Below, piece after piece: positions 54,191-62,408 of a DNA stretch of 64,000 nucleotides (position 1 is its first letter; every line of letters starts with the position of its first letter). The DNA lies in contig CAIQHF010000029.1 in assembly GCA_903871605.1 (NCBI GenBank), forward strand, positions 62,001-126,000. The letters run 5' to 3'. A model generated the notes under the pieces. The model searched no databases and was not told the origin of the DNA. It saw only the letters and a program-made list of their open reading frames with translations. The position numbers were made by a program, and so were the translations under genes. This DNA comes from an uncultured Sphingomonadaceae bacterium. Lineage in GTDB: Bacteria; Pseudomonadota; Alphaproteobacteria; Sphingomonadales; Sphingomonadaceae.

Positions 54191-55834
54191 ATGGGGAAGT
54201 GGCGGGCACGCTGCGGCGTGGCGGCAGCGGCTGCGATGATGGTCGTCGCGCCATCTCATGGCGAGACCCGGGCCCTGCTGGCAGGCGCCTGGAAGTTCGG
54301 ATCGCCGCTGATCCCCGATCTCGAGGGGCCACAGAATGATCTCGCCGCGATGGAGGCTCTGATCCGCGGCGAAGGCGCGACCGACGTCACGGTGCTGCGC
54401 AACGACGGCGTCACGCGCACCACCTTCGAGACCGCGCTGCACGCGCTCGGTCTGCGCGCCAAGAAGGGCGACTGGATATTGATCTATTATTCGGGCCACG
54501 GCGCCGAGGCGGATGCCGCGATCAAGGGCACGGCGGACGGCGACCGCGACCAGTTCCTGCCGCTGCCGGGCTTCGATCTCGACCACGAGGATGCCGAGCA
54601 TTTCATCGTCGACAAGGATCTCTATGCCTGGATCGCGCGCTACATCCCGCGCGGCGTCGAGGTGCTGATGATGGCGGACGCGTGCCATTCCGGGACGTTG
54701 CAACGCTCGATCGATCCGCGCGCCTGGCGGTTCACGCCGCGCCTCGCCTTCCGCGGGTTCGAAGGCGAGATCAAGCTGGTTGCCCGGCCCGCGCCGCGCT
54801 TCCCCAGCGTGCTGGCTGGGCAGACGGATGCCCCCCAGGCGGCGATCCAGCGCGTCGACCTGCCCAATGAAATCTACATCGGCGCGGCGCAGGATGATCA
54901 GTTCGCGCTCGAAGCCTCGATGCCCGTCGAGGGTGCGCCGTCGCGCGGGCTGCTGACCTATTCGTTCGAGCAGGCGCTCACCCAGACCGGCCCCGACGGC
55001 AAGACGCTCGCGGCCGACACGGATCACGACGGCAAGCTTTCGGTCGGCGAACTCTCCGCCTATCTCGGCAGCCAGGTCCGCGCGCTGACCGGCCAGCGCC
55101 AGGAAACCAGCGCGCACTATCCGACCAGCGCCGATCGCCTGCCCCTGTTCGAGACCGTCGCCGAGCGCCCGGTCGTCGCCAGCCCCGCCGCGAAGCCGCT
55201 CCCCGCGGTGTTCGTCTCGAGCGGCGGCAGCGGCGACGCGAGCGGCTGGCGCGCCGCCCCCTCGCCCGACCAGGCCGACTTCATCTGGGACGCCAAGGCC
55301 GGCACCGTGCTGCGCCGATCCGGCGACGTCGTCGCGCAGCATGTTGCGAGCATCGCCGCGCTCAATGGCGTGGTCGAGAAATGGGCGGCGATCGACGCAC
55401 TGCGGCCGTTCCTCTCCGAGGCGGCGGCAAAGCTCGTGATCGGCCCGGGCGTTGCGGGTATGCGTCACCCGCCCGGCGCGATCCTGCAGGTCGGGCTCGA
55501 GCTGCGGCCGGTCGCGGGTGCGCGCTACGCGACGGTATTCAATCTCGCCTCGGACGGCACCGTCCAACCGCTCTATCCGCTCGACGGCGATGGCGACGGC
55601 CGTCTGTCGGGTTTTCAGCTGCCCGTGCTCGATACCGCCGCGGTCGAGCCCTATGGCACCGATCATGTCGTCGCGCTGGTGACGCCGACGCCGCCGATCG
55701 CGTTTCGCCAGCAGCTGCGCGTCACCTCGGGGCAGCGCGGCGCGGGGCGGCTGGTCGCGCCGATGCGCGCGCTGCTCGTCGACGCCGGCCGACAGGGTGC
55801 GCTGTCGATCGGCGAGATCTATACGGGGCCCTGA
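54191..55834 (+). CDS. Exported caspase-family protease with EF-hand-like loop and DUF4384-like tail
   Basis: A 547-residue protein with a short signal peptide. The C14 caspase core has His103 (YYSGHGAEAD) and Cys165 (MADACHSGT). Residues 276-287 (DTDHDGKLSVGE) form a textbook EF-hand loop, and a second Asp-rich stretch lies in PLDGDGDGRLSG. The C-terminal part (about 440-547) is a DUF4384-like beta domain, as in the papain-like protease. It is divergent from the seven-gene operon with 103 bp between, so the two are probably co-regulated. Calcium dependence, as in metacaspases, is an inference. Confidence 0.85.
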   Translation: MGKWRARCGVAAAAAMMVVAPSHGETRALLAGAWKFGSPLIPDLEGPQNDLAAMEALIRGEGATDVTVLRNDGVTRTTFETALHALGLRAKKGDWILIYYSGHGAEADAAIKGTADGDRDQFLPLPGFDLDHEDAEHFIVDKDLYAWIARYIPRGVEVLMMADACHSGTLQRSIDPRAWRFTPRLAFRGFEGEIKLVARPAPRFPSVLAGQTDAPQAAIQRVDLPNEIYIGAAQDDQFALEASMPVEGAPSRGLLTYSFEQALTQTGPDGKTLAADTDHDGKLSVGELSAYLGSQVRALTGQRQETSAHYPTSADRLPLFETVAERPVVASPAAKPLPAVFVSSGGSGDASGWRAAPSPDQADFIWDAKAGTVLRRSGDVVAQHVASIAALNGVVEKWAAIDALRPFLSEAAAKLVIGPGVAGMRHPPGAILQVGLELRPVAGARYATVFNLASDGTVQPLYPLDGDGDGRLSGFQLPVLDTAAVEPYGTDHVVALVTPTPPIAFRQQLRVTSGQRGAGRLVAPMRALLVDAGRQGALSIGEIYTGP

Positions 55835-55846
55835 CCGATGCCGCGA

Positions 55847-56521
55847 TCAGTTGCTGAGGATGACCGTGTTGCTCGGCTTGGCGCTGCGGTTCGCCACCTC
55901 GACATGATAGCGGCCTGCGGCATGCGGCGTGGTCGCGCAGACCGGCGCATAGTCGCCGCTGTCGTCGGTGCAGACGATCCGACCCGCCGCATCGGCGAGC
56001 CGCAGCAACATCGCCGTCCCGACGTCGCCGATCGCGCCGATCCGCAGGATCTGACCGCCGACCGCGTCGATGTCGAAACGATAGGTGCCGCGCGCCGCGA
56101 CCTCGCGGACCAGCCGCACCAGCCCCTTGCCGAAGGCCGATGCGAAGACGCCCCGATTGCCCGATGCCTGCGCGATTCGGATCTGCGTCAGCATCGCCGG
56201 ATCGCCCTTCGCCAGATCCCTGGCCTCGCCGAACAACCCCGCGGGCGAGAAGGCGGCCGGCGCCCCGGCTTGCGACGCCGCGCCATCGGTAACCGGGATT
56301 TCCTGCAACATGCGCGCCGCGACGAGCATCGCCTGGGGGTCCTTCTGGCGTCGCGCGAAGGCTGCCACGGCTTGCGCGGCGATCGCCTGCTGGAACGGAT
56401 CGGAGGCCGGTGCGGCGATGGCGACTGAACCGCTCGACCCGTCCGGTGCGGCGAAAGCCGGTGCCGCCATCGCGGACGCCGACACTAATGCTGCGCTCCA
56501 AAGAAGGAATTTGATCGTCAT
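55847..56521 (-). CDS. Exported protein with PPC-like C-terminal domain
   Basis: A 224-residue secreted protein: signal peptide to AFAA, a helical N-terminal region (FQQAIAAQAVAAFARRQKD), and a C-terminal beta domain resembling bacterial pre-peptidase C-terminal modules (GTYRFDIDAVGGQILRIG, LADAAGRIVCTDDSGDY, AAGRYHVEVANRS). ATG 56521 was chosen as the start. It converges on the caspase gene and is divergent from the TIR gene. Confidence 0.65.
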   Translation of the reverse strand: MTIKFLLWSAALVSASAMAAPAFAAPDGSSGSVAIAAPASDPFQQAIAAQAVAAFARRQKDPQAMLVAARMLQEIPVTDGAASQAGAPAAFSPAGLFGEARDLAKGDPAMLTQIRIAQASGNRGVFASAFGKGLVRLVREVAARGTYRFDIDAVGGQILRIGAIGDVGTAMLLRLADAAGRIVCTDDSGDYAPVCATTPHAAGRYHVEVANRSAKPSNTVILSN

Positions 56522-56585
56522 GTGGCCCCCCGCCGCGTCGCTTTCCAAGTTGGACCCGAATAGCGCGGTTCGTGGTGTCTGGTCC

Positions 56586-57455
56586 ATGCTCAGCAAAACG
56601 CCAGGTCTCGATACCATCGCGGCCATCGGTTTCGGACAAAAGGGTGACGGGCCGCGTTACCGCGCCTTCATCAGCTACAGCCACCGCGACGAGAAGATCG
56701 CGCGCTGGCTGCATCGCAAGATCGAGACTTATGCGATCCCGCGCGACCTCGTCGGATCGACCACGCCGAACGGCACGATCCCGCGCCGGCTAAGCCCGAT
56801 CTTCCGCGACGAGGACGAACTGCCCGGCGCCGCCGAGCTCGGCCCCGAGCTCGAGGGCGCGCTGCGCGATTCGGGTGCGCTGATCGTGATCTGCTCGCCC
56901 GCGTCGGCGACGTCGATCTGGGTCGATCGCGAGATTCGCCTGTTCAAGACGCTGCATCCGGACCGACCCGTGCTCGCGGTGATCGCCGCCGGCGTTCCGG
57001 GCAGCGTGCCCGATTGCTTCCCCGAGGCGTTGCGGCTGGTGGCGGCGCCGGATGGTGGACTGCTCCTCGATCCCGACTTCGAGCCGCTTGCCCCGGATTT
57101 GCAGAAGCAGGATCGCCAGATGGTCCGGCTCAAGCTGATCGCGGGGCTGCTCGGCGTCAAATATAACGATCTCTTCCGACGCGACCGACGGCGCGCGCGG
57201 CGCTTCGCGGCGCTGTCGGGCGCGGCAGGGCTGCTGATCATCGCGCTGTTGTCGCTGCTTTCGATCGCCGCGGTGACATCGGCGCGGATGGCGGTCCACG
57301 AACGCAATCTCGCGCGCCGGGCGGAGGCGCTCGCCGAGCATAATGCCGACATGGCCGAGCGTCGCGCCTGGCTCGCGCAGGCCGCCGCGGTCGAGGTCCG
57401 CCGCCAGAGCGGGCTACTCGATCGCCGGGGCGCGTGCCCGCCCCGCACGCGTTAG
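56586..57455 (+). CDS. TIR-domain membrane protein
   Basis: A 289-residue protein. Residues about 25-165 are a TIR domain (AFISYSHRDEKIARWL, SGALIVICSPAS, and SIWVDREIRLFK with Glu116 at the NADase catalytic position). A membrane helix follows at about 215-240 and then a charged coiled coil. In known relatives the coiled coil leads into long repeats; here the reading frame stops shortly after EVRRQSGLLD, so truncation is possible. The start is uncertain: ATG 56586 has a weak ribosome site, while ATG 56520 overlaps the divergent gene. Orientation suggests a cytoplasmic TIR. Confidence 0.8.
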   Translation: MLSKTPGLDTIAAIGFGQKGDGPRYRAFISYSHRDEKIARWLHRKIETYAIPRDLVGSTTPNGTIPRRLSPIFRDEDELPGAAELGPELEGALRDSGALIVICSPASATSIWVDREIRLFKTLHPDRPVLAVIAAGVPGSVPDCFPEALRLVAAPDGGLLLDPDFEPLAPDLQKQDRQMVRLKLIAGLLGVKYNDLFRRDRRRARRFAALSGAAGLLIIALLSLLSIAAVTSARMAVHERNLARRAEALAEHNADMAERRAWLAQAAAVEVRRQSGLLDRRGACPPRTR

Positions 57456-57519
57456 CAAACGGGCGGCGAACGACCGACGCGCGCCGCCCCGCGGCGCAGC
57501 GTCGGCCGGCCCGTCGCGC

Positions 57520-57852
57520 CTATCGCCGGGCGATGCGGAGCGGCTCGCCCTGCAGCGCGACCTGGCTGGGCGTCGCGATCGCCGCGATCTGCGCACGCGC
57601 GCTCTCGGACGCCGCCGCGCGGCACCGCCGGATCGAATCGGCCATCGCCAGCGCCTTGGGATCGACCGCGCCGCATACGTCGGAGACGGCGGCATCGACG
57701 CGGTGCTGGAGCGTCCGCCGACCCTCCGCGCGCGACAGGTCGAGATCGGCATAGAGCACGCGCTTGGTGACGAGTTCCTGCGAGAAGGCCGGCGCGAAGC
57801 TGAGCACCGACCCGCAGATGGCGAACATGGCGACGAGAATGCGATTGGTCAT
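57520..57852 (-). CDS. UrcA-family exported protein
   Basis: A 110-residue protein with signal peptide to AFSQ and the UrcA family pattern: RVLYADLDLSRAEGRRTLQHRV followed by AVSDVCG and IRRCRAAAS. The two cysteines are conserved in the family. AAAGGA lies eight bases before ATG 57852. UrcA proteins are typical of sphingomonads and relatives; function unknown. Confidence 0.85.
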   Translation of the reverse strand: MTNRILVAMFAICGSVLSFAPAFSQELVTKRVLYADLDLSRAEGRRTLQHRVDAAVSDVCGAVDPKALAMADSIRRCRAAASESARAQIAAIATPSQVALQGEPLRIARR

Positions 57853-57986
57853 GGCAATGGTCCTTTCACGACCGCCCGGGCCCCTGCGGCCGGATCGGAT
57901 GCCCGCTTCTGGTCCGCGCACGTCAAGTCGACCGCGAAGCAACCGTCATTCCAGCGTCAAAAGAATGTGAAAAACGATACGGCGTC

Positions 57987-60074
57987 ATGCCGATCGCCAA
58001 GAAACGGGCGCGCAGCGGCGCCAGTATTGTCGCGGCGACAGCGCGGTCATATACCCAGGACATGCAATGCCCCGCCGCGGAACGCCTTGAAGAGATAGAG
58101 GTAATCCTGAGCGGGAGGGCCGGGATCCGGCTGGATGCTGGCGCGCTGCTTGTACCGCGGGGACGCAAGGCGGAGGCGATCATCGTCTGCCTCGCCTTCG
58201 CGCCTGCTCTCGGCGTGTCGCGCGAGCGGCTGATCGATCTGCTCTGGCCCGATCGCGGGCCCGAGCAAGCCAATGCAAGCCTGCGGCAATGCCTCTCCGA
58301 ATTGCGCGCGCTGGCGCCCGGTCGGGCGTGGCTGCGATCGGCCGGCGGCTATGTGCAATGGAATGCCCCCACCGTCCGCGTCGCGGTGCTCGACGCGATC
58401 GCACGGCTGCGCGACGCCGACGATGAGGCCGGCGCGCTGGCTGCGCTCGAGGCGGTCTCGCCCGACCAGGTCGCCCAGGTCAACGCCGGCCCCGCCTTCG
58501 AGGATTGGGCACGCGACATCCGCGCCAGGATCGAGCGTGATCTGGCGCAGGCGTTGCTGGCGTGCGTCGACCGATTCTTCGGCGCGTCCGAGTTTCGCGC
58601 AATCCGCCGCATCGCGGACGCTTTCCTGCAGACCTATCCCGACCATGAGGAAATGACGATCGCCGCGATGCGCGCCGAAATCGCGCTCGGCGAGGAAGCC
58701 GCCGCACTTCGCCGGTTCGGGCAGCTCAAGCAGACGCTCGCCGACCACCTGGGCTGCGCGCCGGGATCGGCGGTCACGGCACTGCGCGACTCGCTGCTTG
58801 CCGGCACACGGCGCGAGGCAAGCGCCACCCCGCCCGATACCGCGCGGCACGTGTCGTCCGACGCGCCTGCGCCGCGGGGCGCGCAGATCGGCGGCCCGCC
58901 GCTCATCTTCGTTCCGCGGTTCCTGCACGGCGACGATCCCCGCGCGGCTGCGCTGGCGACGGCGCTGCGCGAGGAGATATTGTCGGGGCTGTCGCGGTTT
59001 CGCGACATCCGCCTGTCGTCGCGCGACACGCCGTCATCGTCGGACGACGTCGATGCGGCGCAACGCAGCCGATCCTACGAACTGATCGTCACGCATCTCG
59101 ACTATGACGTGTTTCCGCGGCTCGCGGTGCGCGTCGTGCGATCGAGCGATCAGGAGATCGTCTGCGCCGATACGCTCAATCTCCAGCATATCGGCACGGC
59201 ATCGGGGGTGGCCAACGTCGTGCGGCGGGTGATCGCCGAAGTGCTGCCGGCGGTCTCCGATCATTTCTTCCACCGCCTCGTCGACCGCGCAAACGGCCCC
59301 TACGACGCCTATCTGATCGCGCGGTTCCGCTCGATCCACGGCCTCAACCCCGACGAGATAGCGGCGGCGCGCGGCGAGCTCGAAGCGATGGTCGAGTCGA
59401 GTCCCGAATTCATCCCGGCCTATCCCCCGCTGATCCGGCTGCTCAATACCGATCATGGCTATTCGGCGCTCGGGATCAGCGGACCGGCCGAGCGGCGTCG
59501 CGCCTATGACCTCGCCCGGCGGGCGTGCGCGGCGGACCCGCAGGATGCGCACAACCATACCGTGCTGGGCTTCTGCCATCTGTGGCACGGCCAGGCGACC
59601 CTGGCGCGCGGGCGTTTCGAGCGCGCCGGCGCGCTCAATCCCTATCATGCCGAGCGGCTCGACGAGGTCGCGACCGGCTACACCTATCTCGGCGACCTCA
59701 CCGCTGCACGGGACATGCTCGATCGGAGTCGCGAGCTGTGGGTCGGTGACAATGACGGCCACCGCGAGGATTGCGCGCGCCTCGCGATCGCGGCGGGAGT
59801 CTATGACGAGGCGATCGGACAGCTCGACGGGATCAATGAGCCGACGATATGGTCCCGCCTCTACGCCGCGATGGCCGGGATCCGCCTGGGCCGTGACATC
59901 GACCGCGAGATCGCCGACTGGTGCCGCGACGTGCTCGCGCTCTGGCATCCGCGCGAGCAGCCCGACGCCGCGCGAATGCTCGACTGGATCGGCGCGCACC
60001 ATCCCTTCGTTCCCGGGCTGTCGAAAAGTTTCATGGCGTCGGCGGCGATGGCGTTCGGTCGGCTGGAAGCGTGA
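57987..60074 (+). CDS. SARP/BTAD-type transcriptional regulator
   Basis: A 695-residue regulator without membrane segments. The N-terminal winged helix (RKAEAIIVCLAFAPALGVSR, LIDLLWPDRGPEQANASLRQ, about 50-130) is followed by a bacterial transcriptional activator domain (about 135-270), a TolB-like middle region (YELIVTHLDYDVFPRLAVRV) and TPR-like helices (about 430-680). ATG 57987 is the first in-frame start; ATG 58062 is possible. The last 44 bp overlap the convergent TfuA gene. It may control the TfuA-YcaO locus. Confidence 0.82.
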   Translation: MPIAKKRARSGASIVAATARSYTQDMQCPAAERLEEIEVILSGRAGIRLDAGALLVPRGRKAEAIIVCLAFAPALGVSRERLIDLLWPDRGPEQANASLRQCLSELRALAPGRAWLRSAGGYVQWNAPTVRVAVLDAIARLRDADDEAGALAALEAVSPDQVAQVNAGPAFEDWARDIRARIERDLAQALLACVDRFFGASEFRAIRRIADAFLQTYPDHEEMTIAAMRAEIALGEEAAALRRFGQLKQTLADHLGCAPGSAVTALRDSLLAGTRREASATPPDTARHVSSDAPAPRGAQIGGPPLIFVPRFLHGDDPRAAALATALREEILSGLSRFRDIRLSSRDTPSSSDDVDAAQRSRSYELIVTHLDYDVFPRLAVRVVRSSDQEIVCADTLNLQHIGTASGVANVVRRVIAEVLPAVSDHFFHRLVDRANGPYDAYLIARFRSIHGLNPDEIAAARGELEAMVESSPEFIPAYPPLIRLLNTDHGYSALGISGPAERRRAYDLARRACAADPQDAHNHTVLGFCHLWHGQATLARGRFERAGALNPYHAERLDEVATGYTYLGDLTAARDMLDRSRELWVGDNDGHREDCARLAIAAGVYDEAIGQLDGINEPTIWSRLYAAMAGIRLGRDIDREIADWCRDVLALWHPREQPDAARMLDWIGAHHPFVPGLSKSFMASAAMAFGRLEA

Positions 60075-60804
60075 CGCCGACGCGCGCGGCGAGGTCGCGT
60101 ACGAAGCAGGTCAGCGGCACCGGCGGATCGCGCGGCGACGGCATCGCGACCGTCACAGCGCCCGCCAGCGCGAGATCGAGGCAGCGGACCGCGTCGCGCC
60201 GCTTGACCGCCGCGGCGGGGTCGTCGAGCAGCGCGAGCAATGGCTGGCGGATTTCCGGCCGGCCGGAGAAGAGATGCGCGATCGCCTGCCTGTCGCGGTC
60301 GGCGAAGTGGATGTCGTGGACCTCGCGCCGGATCGCGCGCGCCTGCTCGGCGCGCCAGATGCCGCGGCGACATCCGAGCCAAAGCGCGGCGCGCACCTCG
60401 ACCATCGCGATCGTCAGCGCGCGCCAGCCCAGATCCCCCGGGGCATGGAGCAGCGCCACCTCGTCATCGCCGGTCAGCAATCCCGAGCGATAGGCATGGA
60501 AGATCGATCCGACGCCCGTCATGCCCAGCCCGGCAAGCTCGGCTGCCCGCAGCGCACCCATGCTGGCCGCGCCCCATAGCCGCGCACCGGCAGCAGCAAG
60601 CAGCAGCAATTCCTTGTGCCACACCGACGCACAGCTGTCGAAACAGCCATCGATCAGCACGATCGCCGCCGGCGGATCGCCCAGCCGCGCGAGGACGTCG
60701 CCGGCCTGCGCGGGCGGCGCGAAGCGCGCCTCCGGCCACCGCTGGGCGGCATCGACCGGCAAGGAGGGACCAGCGAACACCAGCACGTCGCGCTCGCGGC
60801 GCAT
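60031..60804 (-). CDS. TfuA-like protein
   Basis: A 257-residue TfuA-domain protein: VFAGPSLPVD at the start, AAIVLIDGCFDSCASVWHKE, WGAASMGALRAAELAGLGM, GDDEVALL. TfuA proteins work with YcaO enzymes in thioamide formation on peptides (trifolitoxin, thiovarsolin, methyl-coenzyme M reductase). It starts at ATG 60804 directly after the YcaO stop codon (TGAATG), so the two genes are coupled. Its 3' end overlaps that of the SARP-type regulator. Confidence 0.9.
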   Translation of the reverse strand: MRRERDVLVFAGPSLPVDAAQRWPEARFAPPAQAGDVLARLGDPPAAIVLIDGCFDSCASVWHKELLLLAAAGARLWGAASMGALRAAELAGLGMTGVGSIFHAYRSGLLTGDDEVALLHAPGDLGWRALTIAMVEVRAALWLGCRRGIWRAEQARAIRREVHDIHFADRDRQAIAHLFSGRPEIRQPLLALLDDPAAAVKRRDAVRCLDLALAGAVTVAMPSPRDPPVPLTCFVRDLAARVGVTLPADRTPSPPTP

Positions 60805-61962
60805 TCAGCCCGCCACCGGCGCTATCCGCCGGCGCGACAAGGATCCGAGGCCCGGAACGATCGCGCGCACGACGGAAAGGCCCGCCGGCCGGCCGATCTC
60901 GCGGATCCCGACCTTGCCGAAGCCGGCGTCGGCGAGCGCGCCGACGAGGGGGTCGAGGCCGGCGTGGCGCGACGGCTGCGCGCGCCACGCCTTGCCGCCG
61001 TCGGGCGCCGGCAGGGCGAATGCGACGACCGCCTCGCCGGCGTTCGGCGCGGCGAAGGCGTCGGCACCGAGATCGTCGCGGGCGCCCGCGATAAACGTCG
61101 CGCGCGACTGGATCGCCTCGGCGACCGCGCGAAACAAGGCGATCTCGGGATCGGCGTGGCACCCCGAGCCATGCGTCGCGCGATAGGCGACGCCGGGACG
61201 CGACAGGTCGTTGAGCTCGCAGACGACGGTCGGCATGTCGATCACCGACGGCAGGTGATAGAGCCGGATCGCGATCGCCTGCGCAGCGAACCGCCGGCGC
61301 CAGGCGTGCCACCAGCGATAGCCGATCGTATCGATGTCGATGATCGCGTCGACTGCCGCCATGATCCCCGCGCAGCGCCACTCGATCATGGCATCGCGCT
61401 CGACCAGTTCGCGCAGCGCCGCGCAGGCGGCATCCTCACGGTCGACACCCGATGCGAGCCCGCTGCTCGTCTGCTCGTAATCAGTTCCCTTATAGGCGGC
61501 GAGATCGAGCGACAGGCTCTCCTCGGGCACCCACAGCACGCCCCCGCGGACGAGTTCGTCCATGCCCGACCACCGCGCCGGCGCCGCCAGCGGCATGCGG
61601 CCGCCATAGGTGAACATCTTCGGGCTCGCGGCGCGGTCCGCAGCGGGCAGGCGGTCGAATGCGACGCTCGGCCCGTCGCCCACGAACCGCTCCGCGCAAT
61701 CGCTTTCGACCGCCTCGAGCATGGCGCCGAGTTGCGCCTCGATCGCCGTTCGGCCCTTGCCCTGATGGACGCTCAAGGCGCGGCTCATCGGCCTGACCGC
61801 CTGCCAGACCGGCAGGCCGAGACGATCCAGCCGAGTGATGTCGGCGATGCGCGAAACGCCCGCCGCCTGCGCGGCGGTACGCGCTGCGGGCAAGACGGAA
61901 TCGGGCTCGGCGGCCCTCCCCGCGGTCAGAGGACCGAGCGGCTCACCCGGATTTGGGGCCAC
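60805..61962 (-). CDS. YcaO-domain protein
   Basis: A 385-residue YcaO enzyme. ATP/Mg-binding positions are conserved: Glu83 and Glu86 (GAMLEAVESD), Glu185 and Glu188 (AALRELVERDA), Glu273, Glu282, Gln285 and Arg287 (AVAEAIQSR). It therefore should phosphorylate a peptide backbone amide; with TfuA the expected product is a thioamide. The start is GTG 61962, overlapping the small upstream gene by 20 bp. No dehydrogenase, E1-like or protease gene is visible beside it, so a compact thioamidation pathway rather than azole formation is likely. Confidence 0.88.
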   Translation of the reverse strand: MAPNPGEPLGPLTAGRAAEPDSVLPAARTAAQAAGVSRIADITRLDRLGLPVWQAVRPMSRALSVHQGKGRTAIEAQLGAMLEAVESDCAERFVGDGPSVAFDRLPAADRAASPKMFTYGGRMPLAAPARWSGMDELVRGGVLWVPEESLSLDLAAYKGTDYEQTSSGLASGVDREDAACAALRELVERDAMIEWRCAGIMAAVDAIIDIDTIGYRWWHAWRRRFAAQAIAIRLYHLPSVIDMPTVVCELNDLSRPGVAYRATHGSGCHADPEIALFRAVAEAIQSRATFIAGARDDLGADAFAAPNAGEAVVAFALPAPDGGKAWRAQPSRHAGLDPLVGALADAGFGKVGIREIGRPAGLSVVRAIVPGLGSLSRRRIAPVAG

Positions 61963-62278
61963 TGGTGCCGGGCGGGGTTACGGTGCCGCCGGACGGACTG
62001 GGCCCTGGGCCGTGGGGCGGGCCTCCGGTATTGAGCGCCGCCCTCAGCGGGTCGAAGCGAATAGCCACCGCGGTCGACGCCTGAATTCCCGCGGCACGCT
62101 CGAATTGCGCGCTGACCTCGGCGATCCCGCGAACCTGCAATTCGGTGAGGCGCTCGGCATTGGGATCATATTCCATCGCCGGAAAGGTGACGATGAACTT
62201 GCCATTGTCTTTGATGAGATACGCCCGATAGCCGACCTCCGGTGTCTCGGTCTTGTCCCTGTCATTCGATTTGGCCAT
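61943..62278 (-). CDS. Small protein upstream of YcaO, candidate peptide substrate
   Basis: A 111-residue protein. Residues 1-82 form a charged alpha/beta domain (GYRAYLIKDNGKFIVTFPAM, ERLTELQVRGIAEVSAQFER) with no cysteine. The tail from residue 83 is almost only Gly, Pro, Ser, Thr with single His, Asn and Lys residues (NTGGPPHGPGPSPSGG, TVTPPGTSGPKSG). GAGGGAG lies six bases before ATG 62278. The overlap with the YcaO gene and leader-like domain plus simple tail fit a RiPP precursor, but it could also be an accessory protein. No family recognised. Confidence 0.6.
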   Translation of the reverse strand: MAKSNDRDKTETPEVGYRAYLIKDNGKFIVTFPAMEYDPNAERLTELQVRGIAEVSAQFERAAGIQASTAVAIRFDPLRAALNTGGPPHGPGPSPSGGTVTPPGTSGPKSG

Positions 62279-62408
62279 CGGATTCTCCCTCGCTGTCCGA
62301 AAACTATATCAAGACGCACGTGCTGTCAGCATGACTTGTGCGCGCCGCCCAGCCGGCTTCGCCCGGCCCGCGTGCGGGCGGTTCGGGCGGAGCGGGTCCA
62401 CATCGCGC

